From Colwellia_A sp047621305 (GTDB taxonomy: Bacteria; Pseudomonadota; Gammaproteobacteria; Enterobacterales; Alteromonadaceae), in assembly GCA_047621305.1 (NCBI GenBank), contig JBLHNB010000013.1, forward strand, positions 13,152 to 77,151: a stretch of DNA of 64,000 nt, read 5' to 3'. Both the position numbers and the translations under genes were made by a program. Positions 16,967 to 25,932 of the stretch are shown one piece after another. Every line of letters begins with the position of its first letter. The first letter of the stretch is position 1. A model generated the notes under the pieces. That model was not told the DNA's origin and did no database searches. It saw nothing but the letters and a program-made list of their open reading frames with translations.

Positions 16967-17317
16967 TTAGTTAATACGTTTCTTTGCAACTACCGCAAGA
17001 TGAGCTGAATGCTTGGTAATCAGATCAATATTCTCAGCAACCGTTTTAACGGGTAATTTACCTATGATCATTTCACCAACATCTAAACCTTCTGATGATG
17101 CAGCAAATTCTAATAAGTTTTGACCATTACATTGAATTTTATCAAATACTGAACGAATTTTTAATTTACTTTTTTTCAAAAAACTACGAAGACGTTTTTT
17201 ATCGTTTGCTGATACGTATTCACAAATGCGTAACGACAAGTTTTCTTCTGCGTGTAGAGCTGGTGTATATGCGAATGAAGCAGCTAAGACACTAGCGATA
17301 AGTAAAGTTTTTTTCAT
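16967..17317 (-). CDS. Small secreted DUF3718-type protein
   Basis: This 116-residue exported protein has a signal peptide at residues 1-23 ending ALHAEE. The mature part has two cysteines (ICEYVSANDKKRLRSFLKK and KIQCNGQNLLEFA) and a basic middle. This matches DUF3718 proteins known from Shewanella and Colwellia, whose function is unknown. It is a single gene; its upstream gap holds a strong hairpin. Confidence 0.7.
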   Translation of the reverse strand: MKKTLLIASVLAASFAYTPALHAEENLSLRICEYVSANDKKRLRSFLKKSKLKIRSVFDKIQCNGQNLLEFAASSEGLDVGEMIIGKLPVKTVAENIDLITKHSAHLAVVAKKRIN

Positions 17318-17433
17318 TATATGACCTTATTATTAAATTTATTACAGTTAACAATTTAAGTGTAATCGGTATTTTTGATTTTACTAAATTTATATCTAAA
17401 GAAATTATAGCGTTGAGGGCTTATTTAAATAGA

Positions 17434-17461
17434 AACTTAATATTTTGTGAAATATTAAGTT
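17434..17461. repeat. Perfect 12-bp hairpin in the gap between the DUF3718 gene and ychF
   Basis: AACTTAATATTT-TGTG-AAATATTAAGTT is a perfect stem with a 4-base loop, directly followed by a second weaker stem (TAATGG...CCCATTA). It stands about 115 bp upstream of the DUF3718 start. It has no T run on either side to mark it as a terminator. The rest of the 419-bp gap holds only the ychF terminator. Confidence 0.5.
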
Positions 17462-17610
17462 AGATAATGGATGGTGCTCTACCCATTATTTCGTAGATAT
17501 TTTATCTCAAATACCATCACGGAGCTATCATCAAAATAACTTTATATAACTAAAGTGCATAACATATGTAAATATTTTGTAAAAAGGAAGGGAATATTTA
17601 TTATAAATAA

Positions 17611-17636
17611 AAAAGGAGCCTAAGCTCCTTGATTTT
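17611..17636 (-). terminator. Rho-independent terminator of the rplY-pth-ychF unit
   Basis: Read leftward, AAGGAGC-TTAG-GCTCCTT is followed by a T run (complement of the A run at 17607-17614). It sits about 100 bp after the ychF stop. Confidence 0.75.
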
Positions 17637-17736
17637 ATGTAGATGGCAAGGGACGTAAAGCCACTCTTAAGTTTCTTGGTTATGTTAGTCCTTACACCTT
17701 GGCGTTAAAGACTAACGATAGTGATTTAACTATTTG

Positions 17737-18828
17737 TTAAACATTAAATCTAAAGTGAACAACATCACCATCTTTCACGCGGTATTCTTTACCTTCTAGA
17801 CGCCATTTACCCGCATCTTTAGCGCCAGACTCACCGTTAAACTCGATAAAGTCGTCATAAGCGATAACTTCAGCGCGAATAAAGCCTTTTTCAAAATCGG
17901 TATGAATAACCCCTGCAGCTTGTGGCGCAGTCGCATTTTGCTTCACTGTCCATGCGCGTACTTCTTTTACGCCTGCAGTAAAATAGGTTTGCAGGTGAAG
18001 TAAGGAATATCCAGCATTTATAACACGGTTAAGCCCAGGTTCTTCTAAACCCATTTCAGCCATAAATTCAATGCGGTCTTCATCGTCCATCTCAGACAAT
18101 TCACTTTCAATTTCGGCACAAACAGCAACAACTATCGCACCTTCAGCATCTGCTATTGCTTGTACTTGATCAAGGTAAGGGTTATTCTCAAAACCATCAT
18201 CATTGACATTAGCAATATACATTGTCGGTTTAAGTGTTAGAAAATTTAAGTAGTCAACAGCTGCTTTTTCTTCTTTGGATAACTCTAAAGAACGTACCAT
18301 GTGTCCTTCTTCAACATGCTTTAGTATTTTTTCTAATACTGGCATTTCAAACTTAGCGTCTACATCACCACCTTTAGCTTTCTTCGCTAAACGAAAAATT
18401 GCGCGTTCTGCTGTGTCCATATCAGATAACGCCAACTCAGTATTGATCACTTCTATGTCATCACTAGGACTAACCTTATTGGCAACATGAATGATATTGT
18501 CATTATCAAAACAACGCACTACGTGACCAATCGCATCGGTTTCACGAATGTTAGCAAGAAACTTATTACCTAAACCTTCGCCTTTAGAGGCGCCGGCCAC
18601 TAAACCAGCAATATCAACAAATTCCATGGTAGTTGCTAAAACGCGTTCAGGGTTTACAATTTTGGCTAAAGCATCTAAACGAGGATCTGGAACAGGTACT
18701 ACGCCCGTATTAGGCTCAATAGTACAAAATGGAAAGTTAGCCGCTTCAATACCTGCTTTTGTTAATGCATTGAAAAGTGTTGATTTACCTACGTTGGGCA
18801 AGCCAACAATACCGCATTTGAATCCCAT
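17737..18828 (-). CDS. ychF: Ribosome-binding ATPase YchF
   Basis: YchF is a 363-residue Obg-family P-loop protein that binds ATP and the ribosome or 70S-associated factors. The G domain starts with GLPNVGKSTLFNAL, with the FPFCTIEPN switch and DIAGLVAGASKGEGLGN. A coiled-coil insert follows, and the C-terminal TGS domain ends in FRFNV. Full family length. It is the last gene after pth, as in E. coli (pth-ychF). Confidence 0.96.
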   Translation of the reverse strand: MGFKCGIVGLPNVGKSTLFNALTKAGIEAANFPFCTIEPNTGVVPVPDPRLDALAKIVNPERVLATTMEFVDIAGLVAGASKGEGLGNKFLANIRETDAIGHVVRCFDNDNIIHVANKVSPSDDIEVINTELALSDMDTAERAIFRLAKKAKGGDVDAKFEMPVLEKILKHVEEGHMVRSLELSKEEKAAVDYLNFLTLKPTMYIANVNDDGFENNPYLDQVQAIADAEGAIVVAVCAEIESELSEMDDEDRIEFMAEMGLEEPGLNRVINAGYSLLHLQTYFTAGVKEVRAWTVKQNATAPQAAGVIHTDFEKGFIRAEVIAYDDFIEFNGESGAKDAGKWRLEGKEYRVKDGDVVHFRFNV

Positions 18829-18871
18829 GATAATACCTTAATTATTTTGCAAAATTGTTTTGAAATTTGAG

Positions 18872-19456
18872 TTATAGCACTTTGAATGAATGCAAACGAT
18901 TTTGAGCTTTCTTTAAATCGTCTGTTTGCCAGATGTCAATACATCGACTTGCTTCATCAATTGCTTGATTTATTTTGTCTTGGTCAAGCGCTGGTGCTTT
19001 GCCAAGTACATGTCCGGTAACACGATCTCTATGGCCGGGGTGACCAATACCAATGCGTAACCGATAAAATTCTTTGTTATTTGCCATACATGAAATAATA
19101 TCACGTAAGCCATTATGCCCGCCGTGTCCGCCGCCTTTTTTTATTTTACAAACGCCCGGTTCCATGTCTAACTCATCATGAGCAACCAAGATATTTTCAA
19201 CGGGAATACGGAAAAAATTTGCAAGAGGAGCTACAGACTGACCACTTCTATTCATAAACGTTGTTGGAATAAGTAAATGAACAACTTCGTTACCTATGAG
19301 GCCTTTGCCGTAAAGTCCGAAATATTTCTTTTCTGGTCTGAGGGAAATGTTGTAGCGAGAAGCAAGTTCATCGACGAACCAAACTCCGGCATTATGTCGG
19401 GTTTTTGTATATTCAGGGCCTGGATTACCCAGGCCCACAACTAGTTGAATAGTCAT
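18872..19456 (-). CDS. pth: Peptidyl-tRNA hydrolase
   Basis: This is a 194-residue hydrolase that frees tRNA from dropped-off peptidyl-tRNA. The motifs are complete: GLGNPGPEYTKTRHNAGVW with the catalytic His of RHNAG, FMNRSGQ, and HDELDMEPG followed by GGGHGGHNGLRDI. It lies 21 bp after rplY and before ychF. Confidence 0.96.
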   Translation of the reverse strand: MTIQLVVGLGNPGPEYTKTRHNAGVWFVDELASRYNISLRPEKKYFGLYGKGLIGNEVVHLLIPTTFMNRSGQSVAPLANFFRIPVENILVAHDELDMEPGVCKIKKGGGHGGHNGLRDIISCMANNKEFYRLRIGIGHPGHRDRVTGHVLGKAPALDQDKINQAIDEASRCIDIWQTDDLKKAQNRLHSFKVL

Positions 19457-19477
19457 CTAAAGGAGTAGTCCTTTGGA

Positions 19478-20101
19478 TTATTCTTCAGTAGTTGCAACAG
19501 CAGGTGCGCTATCGTCTTCATCTATTACAACTTTCGGTGCATTTAATGAAGCAACAGCTTGATCATGATCTTCGCCTTTTGCTAATTCATCAGAAGTTAC
19601 GCCTTTAGGCAATGTAATATCTGATAAATGCAATGTTTGACCAACTTCTAAACCAGCAACATCAATTTCGATGAATTCTGGAATGTCTGCAGGTAAACAG
19701 CTAATCGCAATTTCATTAATCTGGTGAGCAATTTTGCCACCTTTTTTCTCTGCTATTTCTTCATTAATGAAGTGAACAGGAGCGTTAATGTGAACTGGAT
19801 GAGTTGCATCGATACGTAAAAAATCTAAATGCATTACTAGTTGTTTGAATGGGTGACGTTGCATGTCTTTTAATAGACATTCAACCGGCTTGCCATCAAT
19901 ATTAAGCGTTAACAAGTGAGAATAGAATGCTTCTTCTTGTTGTGCACGAAAAACATCTTTGTGCTCTAACGTTAAAGATATAGGCTCTTTGCCTTCACCA
20001 TATATAATTGCAGGAACTTTGTTCGCGTGACGTAGGCGGCGGCTCGCACCTTTCCCTAAATCTGTACGTACTTCAGCTTCTAAAGTAAATAAATCAGTCA
20101 T
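19478..20101 (-). CDS. rplY: 50S ribosomal protein L25, long (Ctc/TL5) form
   Basis: This 207-residue protein has an N-terminal L25 domain that binds 5S rRNA (RTDLGKGASRRLRHANKVPAIIYG) and a second beta-domain (FINEEIAEKKGGKIAHQ, HLSDITLPKGV). It is therefore the two-domain Ctc/TL5 form rather than the short ~94-residue E. coli L25. The C terminus is acidic. It heads the rplY-pth-ychF unit. A hairpin lies in its leader. Confidence 0.93.
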   Translation of the reverse strand: MTDLFTLEAEVRTDLGKGASRRLRHANKVPAIIYGEGKEPISLTLEHKDVFRAQQEEAFYSHLLTLNIDGKPVECLLKDMQRHPFKQLVMHLDFLRIDATHPVHINAPVHFINEEIAEKKGGKIAHQINEIAISCLPADIPEFIEIDVAGLEVGQTLHLSDITLPKGVTSDELAKGEDHDQAVASLNAPKVVIDEDDSAPAVATTEE

Positions 20102-20180
20102 TTTTAATACTCTTTATATAAATTAATCAATAAATTCATTGTTTTTTGCGACCAAAAACAATGCGGATCCTTTTAAATAG

Positions 20181-20201
20181 CTAGTAGTAGAAAACTACTA
20201 G
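20181..20201. promoter_or_regulatory. Hairpin in the rplY leader
   Basis: CTAGTAGT-AGAAA-ACTACTAG is a perfect 8-bp stem 80 bp upstream of the rplY start. It may be a leader structure; ribosomal protein genes often control themselves through leaders, but no L25 target is known to me here. Confidence 0.4.
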
Positions 20202-20285
20202 ATAAAAAAGGCGACGAATAGTAACATTTCGGTTAATACAGATCCATTTATTATCGTTGCCTTTAAGGTTTATTACGTTAAAAAT

Positions 20286-20313
20286 AAAAAAGCACCTGAA
20301 AAGGTGCTTTTAT
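20286..20313 (-). terminator. Rho-independent terminator of prs
   Basis: AGCACCT-GAAA-AGGTGCT with A/T runs on both sides; read leftward it ends in TTTTTT. It lies about 50 bp after the prs stop. Confidence 0.88.
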
Positions 20314-20359
20314 TAAAAAAGTTTACAATGTTTTATCGCTATAGTTAAAAAATAACTAT

Positions 20360-21307
20360 TTAAGCATCAAACATAGCTGAAATAGATTCTTCATTACAAA
20401 CACGACGAATAGCTTCAGACAACATACCACTTAAGGTTAATTGACGAACCATGCCAAGCGCTTTAACTTCTTCAGAAAGTGGAATTGAATCGGTAACAAC
20501 GACTTCATCAATTACTGAATTTCTCAGGTTCTCTACCGCATTACCTGATAATACAGGATGTGTAGCGTAGGCAATAACGCGTTTAGCACCATGTGCTTTT
20601 AGTGCTTCAGCAGCCTTTGCTAGTGTTCCACCCGTATCAATCATATCATCAACAATAATACAATCTCGGCCTTCCACATCACCAATAATATGCATAACCT
20701 GAGCAACATTTGCTTTAGGGCGACGCTTATCGATAATAGCAAGATCGGCATCGTCAAGAAGCTTAGCAACTGCTCGGGCTCTTACAACACCACCAATATC
20801 AGGGGAAACCACAACAGGGTTATCGAGATCGCGTTGTAGCATGTCTTCTAATAAAATTGGCGTACCAAAAACATTATCTACAGGTACATCAAAGAAACCT
20901 TGAATTTGCTCTGCGTGTAAATCAACCGTTAATACACGGTCTACACCAACACTTGAAAGGAAGTCAGCAACTACTTTTGCTGTGATAGGAACACGTGCAC
21001 TACGTACACGTCTGTCTTGACGAGCATAACCAAAGTAAGGGATTACTGCAGTTATACGACCAGCAGATGCTCTACGTAAAGCATCAATCATAACAATAAG
21101 TTCCATTAAATTATCGTTAGTTGGCGCACAAGTAGATTGAATGATAAAAACATCCGCACCACGAACGTTTTCAGTGATTTCTACACTTATTTCACCATCA
21201 CTAAAACTACCAATCTTGGCTTCGCCTAGAGTAATATATAGGCGGTTTGCGATTTGTTTGGCCAGTTCAGGGGTGGCATTACCCGCAAAGATCTTCATGT
21301 CAGGCAC
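20360..21307 (-). CDS. prs: Ribose-phosphate pyrophosphokinase
   Basis: PRPP synthetase (ribose-5-phosphate + ATP to PRPP) feeds nucleotide, His and Trp synthesis. I use the GTG at 21307: it gives the conserved MPDMKIFAGNATPELA start, exactly 315 residues as in E. coli, and has a GAGG site 8 bp upstream. A longer reading from an ATG at 21334 adds 9 residues not seen in the family. Motifs: RQDRRVRSARVPITAK, the PRPP loop VDDMIDTGGTL and DKRRPK. Confidence 0.95.
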   Translation of the reverse strand: MPDMKIFAGNATPELAKQIANRLYITLGEAKIGSFSDGEISVEITENVRGADVFIIQSTCAPTNDNLMELIVMIDALRRASAGRITAVIPYFGYARQDRRVRSARVPITAKVVADFLSSVGVDRVLTVDLHAEQIQGFFDVPVDNVFGTPILLEDMLQRDLDNPVVVSPDIGGVVRARAVAKLLDDADLAIIDKRRPKANVAQVMHIIGDVEGRDCIIVDDMIDTGGTLAKAAEALKAHGAKRVIAYATHPVLSGNAVENLRNSVIDEVVVTDSIPLSEEVKALGMVRQLTLSGMLSEAIRRVCNEESISAMFDA

Positions 21308-21477
21308 AATCAGTTCCTCAGAAACTTTTGACATTAAAATTACAACGCTGGATTTAACAAAGTTTATTGTGTTAATTTCAGCAAATTAATTACATTTTCG
21401 CCAATATTATTGGCATTACTTTAACTTTATTTAAACATAACCACAGTAAATATAGTGTAGTTTCAATAAAGTTAAAC

Positions 21478-22338
21478 TTACTTTTTCAATATATTATTTA
21501 CTGATCCAAGAAGTGGTGACTGGTTTACCCCTTGTGCTACAAATGATTCAATCCCTAAAGGGAGTTTATCTTGCAGATCAAGAGCCTCTTGTTGAGAGTT
21601 AAAACGTGTAAATATACACGCACCTGTACCTGTCATTCTTGAAGGCGCGTATTCTACCAACCAAGCAAGTAAGTTGGCAACCATAGGATAGTGTTTAATT
21701 ACCATTGTTTGACAATCATTGTGGCAAGTATCGATGTCAAGCGTTGCAAGCACTAGTGTTGGCGTATTTCTAGGTAAATCTTTGGACGAAAATACTGCGG
21801 GTGTTGATATTGAACACACCGGCTTTGAAACTAAGTACCAGTATTCTTTAGGTTGAACAGGGGTGAGTATTTCACCAATACCTTGCGCAAATGCAGCAAA
21901 ACCATGAATAAAAATAGGCACGTCAGCGCCAAGCGTTAAACCTATAGCGGCTAAATGTTCAGTTGAGAGGTTAGTTTTCCACAGTGCATTTAAGGCAACT
22001 AATACCGTTGCTGCATTTGAAGAACCACCACCTAAACCACCGCCCATGGGTAAAACTTTATTGATTTTTATGCTTACGCCTTGGTGACATTGGGTTGCTT
22101 GTTGTAACAATTTAGCCGCTTTAACAATAAGGTTATCATTATCATCTACGCCAGCAATAGGCGTTAGTAAGTTGATTTTTTCTGAATCATCAATCAAGAA
22201 AGACAATGTATCGCCATAATTAAGAAATTGAAAAACAGTTTCTAATTCATGGTAGCCGTCTATTCTTTGCCCGGTGATATGTAGAAACAAATTAAGTTTT
22301 GCAGGCGCAGGGAAATCAATAAAAGTATTATTTTTCAT
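21478..22338 (-). CDS. ispE: 4-diphosphocytidyl-2-C-methyl-D-erythritol kinase
   Basis: IspE is a 286-residue GHMP-type kinase of the MEP isoprenoid pathway. It shows FPAPAKLNLFLHITGQRIDGYHELETVF-type substrate contacts, the ATP loop LPMGGGLGGGSSNAA and the C-terminal MTGTGACIF. Usual length. It starts 3 bp after lolB, as in many gammaproteobacteria, where lolB-ispE-prs is a conserved order. Confidence 0.95.
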   Translation of the reverse strand: MKNNTFIDFPAPAKLNLFLHITGQRIDGYHELETVFQFLNYGDTLSFLIDDSEKINLLTPIAGVDDNDNLIVKAAKLLQQATQCHQGVSIKINKVLPMGGGLGGGSSNAATVLVALNALWKTNLSTEHLAAIGLTLGADVPIFIHGFAAFAQGIGEILTPVQPKEYWYLVSKPVCSISTPAVFSSKDLPRNTPTLVLATLDIDTCHNDCQTMVIKHYPMVANLLAWLVEYAPSRMTGTGACIFTRFNSQQEALDLQDKLPLGIESFVAQGVNQSPLLGSVNNILKK

Positions 22339-22341
22339 GGC

Positions 22342-22971
22342 TTATATCCCCCAGCTATTAATCGCTATTTTAATGGTTAGGTCGCCTTGTGAGATGGTTA
22401 TTTTTGTTGGTAACTTTGTGTGTACTGAACGCTTGTCTATGTTGACATATTTACCATAATTTATTTGCCACAAGCGATTATCATATTGACTGTTTAATAT
22501 TTTTGGTAGGTTAGTTTCAGGGTGATATATAATATTATCTGTTGCTTGGTATGATAAACCTTTTAACCAATAAGAAAGAGCATGGGTTGGCAAGGTTAAT
22601 TGAGTTAATGAATATATAAGCGCTTCAAGATCAGTACTTTTATATTTTTCACCGTTTACTTCTATAGTGTGTAAGCCATTATTTGACGTTAATTTTAGTA
22701 CGCTGATCCCCAAGAAAGTTGATAAATTAAGCTTTTGATTGTCAGCGTTTACTTGCCAGTTAATTGATGCACTCTGACGTTTTTTCGCTTGTAAAAAAGC
22801 TATTTTCCCTTTTATTTTCCAGGAATTCAATGATAAAAGCTGTTGATTTCTCTGTTCAATACTTTGTATTCGCTGAGGGCTTTGCTCTGATATAGTGCTT
22901 GTTGTTGAACAACCTGACAAGCATACAATAGTGAAAAATATTATCAAAGCAGTTCTAAATTGGCAGTTCAT
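22342..22971 (-). CDS. lolB: Outer-membrane lipoprotein receptor LolB
   Basis: This 209-residue lipoprotein has a signal peptide with lipobox LSGC (Cys ~21). LolB receives lipoproteins from LolA and inserts them into the outer membrane. Family features are the WKIKGKIAF start strand, SINWQ, LTLPTHALSYWLKGL and the IAINSW end. Identification is also supported by its place just before ispE. It is divergent from hemA. Confidence 0.92.
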   Translation of the reverse strand: MNCQFRTALIIFFTIVCLSGCSTTSTISEQSPQRIQSIEQRNQQLLSLNSWKIKGKIAFLQAKKRQSASINWQVNADNQKLNLSTFLGISVLKLTSNNGLHTIEVNGEKYKSTDLEALIYSLTQLTLPTHALSYWLKGLSYQATDNIIYHPETNLPKILNSQYDNRLWQINYGKYVNIDKRSVHTKLPTKITISQGDLTIKIAINSWGI

Positions 22972-23056
22972 ATAAGATTTACTTTATTATCGGTTAAAGT
23001 CTGACACCTGAATGGTCATCAAAATACACGTTGTACATTACTGCTGATTATCTATA

Positions 23057-23109
23057 TATACCGATGACACTTCAAGCCCTAAACTGTATCTTCAAGTAGA
23101 ACGGGTATG
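23057..23109. repeat. Short inverted-repeat element
   Basis: TATACCGATGACACTTCAAG and CTTCAAGTAGAACGGGTATG form an imperfect inverted repeat around a short loop. It resembles in style, not identity, the TATACC element at 58589-58660. It lies in the 448-bp lolB-hemA gap and is likely a non-autonomous mobile repeat. The rest of the gap shows AT-rich promoter-like sequence and a TATAAT at 23365. Confidence 0.5.
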
Positions 23110-23419
23110 AGATGAATAGCTATATTCCTTATGCCTTGCATATATTAGGGATGAAAAACGCTTTTAGAGTGAACGAAATTTAGTCCAATTGGTACAATTG
23201 TACGTATAATTTTGACGATAGCTTGTAATATGCTTTCAATTATCGTGGTTATTTCGTAAAATTGCGGCGTGATTTGTCACAGATCATAGTTTTTAAAAAA
23301 GTGATCCCTATAATGGGTATTGTTTCTTTATAGAATATAGCCAAGAATCTTGAGATTGTTTGACTATAATGAGTTTAATTCGTTGTTGTATTGAAGATAA
23401 AGGTCGCTATTTAAGCATT

Positions 23420-24688
23420 ATGTCTATTGTTGCTGTTGGAATTAATCATAAAACTGCACCTGTTGCTGTTCGGGAAAAAATTGCTTTTAACCCAGATCAC
23501 TTAACAACAGCTTTGCAAGAAATGTTAGCCGCTGTGCAATGTCGTGAAGCCGCTATATTATCTACGTGCAATCGTACTGAGCTTTATCTAGTACAAGATG
23601 GCGCGATAGACATAACTCAGCAACGCCTTGTTCAATGGTTAGCTCAACATCACAATATTCCTTCTTCTACTATTTTACCTAGTTTATATATACACCAAGA
23701 CCAAAAAGCCGTTAACCATATGATGCGGGTCGCGTGTGGCCTTGATTCTTTAGTTTTAGGTGAACCACAAATACTAGGGCAAATGAAACAAGCCTATAGC
23801 CAAGCAAAAGCTGCAGGCTCAATGGCTTTGGTGATGGACCGTTTATTTCAGCGTACCTTTGGTGTTGCTAAGCAAGTACGTACTGAAACTGATATTGGTA
23901 CCAGTGCGGTTTCTGTGGCTTTTGCTTCAGTAAATTTAGCCAAACATATTTTTGCCAATTTAGAAAATACACGGGTATTGTTGGTTGGTGCTGGTGACAC
24001 AATTGAATTGGTTGCCAAACACTTATATGAGAATAATGTAGGTAAGATAACCGTTGCCAATCGCACGTTATCTCGGGCTCAAGGAATAGCAGAGAAAATT
24101 GGCGCTGACGTGATCACCTTAGCGCAAATTCCTGAGCATATGAGCAGAGCAGATATTGTGATCAGTTCTACAGGCAGTACGTTGCCACTTATCGGTAAAG
24201 GTATGGTTGAAAATGCGCTGTCGAAACGTAAGCGTCAGCCTATTTTTATGGTTGATTTAGCTGTGCCGCGAGATATAGAAGAGCAAGTAGGTGAGCTTGA
24301 AGATGTATTTCTTTATACGGTTGACGATTTACAAAATATTATCGCAAAAAATATGGAGGGTCGACGTAAAGCGGCTGTCCAAGCAGAAAGTATTGTCAAT
24401 CAACAATGTGACCATTTTATGTCATGGTTACGTGGTTTAAATACTCAAGACACGGTAGTGAGTTACCGCAAACAATGCCTCGACAATAGAGATATACTGC
24501 TTGAAAAAGCATTGATACAGCTTAAAGGCAATAAAAATCCTGAAGCTGTTATCGCAGAATTAGCAACTAAACTCACCAATAAATTTATGCATGCTCCAAC
24601 GAGCGCATTACAGTCTGCTGCACAGGGTGGTGAATTAGATAAACTGATTTATTTACGCGATATCTTTAATTTAGATCAAGAGTCCTAG
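23420..24688 (+). CDS. hemA: Glutamyl-tRNA reductase
   Basis: HemA reduces Glu-tRNA to glutamate-1-semialdehyde, the first step of C5 tetrapyrrole synthesis. The start at 23420 gives MSIVAVGINHKTAP and puts the catalytic Cys of STCNRTELY at residue 50, as in E. coli. A longer reading from TTG 23360 would place a TATAAT box inside the gene. Other motifs are GLDSLVLGEPQILGQ and the NAD-binding VGAGDTIELVAKHL. Here the usual GAGEM of E. coli reads GAGDT. It begins the hemA-prfA-prmC cluster. Confidence 0.95.
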   Translation: MSIVAVGINHKTAPVAVREKIAFNPDHLTTALQEMLAAVQCREAAILSTCNRTELYLVQDGAIDITQQRLVQWLAQHHNIPSSTILPSLYIHQDQKAVNHMMRVACGLDSLVLGEPQILGQMKQAYSQAKAAGSMALVMDRLFQRTFGVAKQVRTETDIGTSAVSVAFASVNLAKHIFANLENTRVLLVGAGDTIELVAKHLYENNVGKITVANRTLSRAQGIAEKIGADVITLAQIPEHMSRADIVISSTGSTLPLIGKGMVENALSKRKRQPIFMVDLAVPRDIEEQVGELEDVFLYTVDDLQNIIAKNMEGRRKAAVQAESIVNQQCDHFMSWLRGLNTQDTVVSYRKQCLDNRDILLEKALIQLKGNKNPEAVIAELATKLTNKFMHAPTSALQSAAQGGELDKLIYLRDIFNLDQES

Positions 24689-24842
24689 CCTTCCTTATAT
24701 CGCACTAAATTTACACCATGATTGTATTAATTACCTGCGTCAATTATTTAATAGATCAATTATAATTTTACTGTGCCGTCGTTAGGCACTAGAATAGTGC
24801 CAAATTTGACAATTATCATTGTCCTAATAAAAGAATATTTTA

Positions 24843-25925
24843 ATGAAAGAGTCCGTTTATCATAAGCTTGAAGTCATTGTTGAACGCTTCGAGGAAGTTC
24901 AAGCCCTATTATCCGATCCAGAAACAATCTCCGATCAAGACAAATTTAGAGCTTTATCAAAAGAATTTTCAACGTTAGAGACTATCGCGTCAACCTTTAA
25001 GCAATACCAAGACGCAGTAGCTGATTTCTCAACGGCTGAAGAAATGCTCAAAGATGAAGACCCTGATATGCGCGAAATGGCGCAAGAAGAGTTTAAAGCA
25101 GCGAAAAAAGCTGTTGAAAACATGACAGATGAAATACAAATTTTATTATTGCCTAAAGATCCAAAGGACGATAACAACTGTTTTGTTGAAATTCGTGCCG
25201 GAGCAGGTGGCGACGAAGCCGCTATTTTTGCGGGCGATTTATTTCGTATGTACAGCCGTTATGCTGAAAAGAAAGGCTGGAAAATTGAAATAATGAACTC
25301 GAATGAAAGTGAACAGGGCGGCTATAAAGAACTTATCATGAAAGTAAATGGTGTAGGCGTTTATGGTTTTATGAAGTTTGAATCAGGAGGCCACCGTGTT
25401 CAACGTGTACCTGACACCGAGTCTCAAGGTCGTGTTCATACTTCAGCATGTACTGTAGTCGTTATGCCTGAAATTCCTGAGTCTGAAGCGATTGAAATTA
25501 ACAAAGCTGACTTAAAGGTTGATACGTTTCGCGCCTCTGGTGCCGGTGGTCAGCACGTTAACAAAACGGACTCAGCTATACGTATAACGCATATACCATC
25601 AGGCGTTGTGGTAGAGTGTCAAGATCAACGCTCACAGCATAAAAATCGTGCGCAAGCTATGTCGGTGTTGCAAGCTCGTTTACAACAAGCAGAAGATGAA
25701 AAACGTCGTAGCGAAGAAGAATCGTCGCGTCGTAACTTAGTTGCTAGTGGTGATCGTTCTGAGCGAATTAGAACCTATAACTTTCCTCAAGGTAGAATGA
25801 GTGACCACCGAATTAATTTAACGCTATATCGCCTAAATGAAGTGATGGAAGGTAATCTGCACTTAATCATGGAACCTATTATGCAAGAAAACCAAGCTGA
25901 CTTGTTGGCAGCAGTAGCAGATTAA
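24843..25925 (+). CDS. prfA: Peptide chain release factor 1
   Basis: RF1 has 360 residues and reads UAA and UAG. The catalytic GGQ is in RASGAGGQHVNKTDSA, the stop-reading PxT-type segment appears in the middle domain, and IRAGAGGDEAAIFAGDL is the family signature. It lies between hemA and prmC, the latter encoding the methylase of its GGQ glutamine. Confidence 0.97.
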   Translation: MKESVYHKLEVIVERFEEVQALLSDPETISDQDKFRALSKEFSTLETIASTFKQYQDAVADFSTAEEMLKDEDPDMREMAQEEFKAAKKAVENMTDEIQILLLPKDPKDDNNCFVEIRAGAGGDEAAIFAGDLFRMYSRYAEKKGWKIEIMNSNESEQGGYKELIMKVNGVGVYGFMKFESGGHRVQRVPDTESQGRVHTSACTVVVMPEIPESEAIEINKADLKVDTFRASGAGGQHVNKTDSAIRITHIPSGVVVECQDQRSQHKNRAQAMSVLQARLQQAEDEKRRSEEESSRRNLVASGDRSERIRTYNFPQGRMSDHRINLTLYRLNEVMEGNLHLIMEPIMQENQADLLAAVAD

Positions 25926-25932
25926 CAGTCCT

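Noticed and set aside
23360..23419. N-terminal extension of HemA from a TTG
   Set aside because: It would include a TATAAT-like box and shift the catalytic Cys from residue 50.
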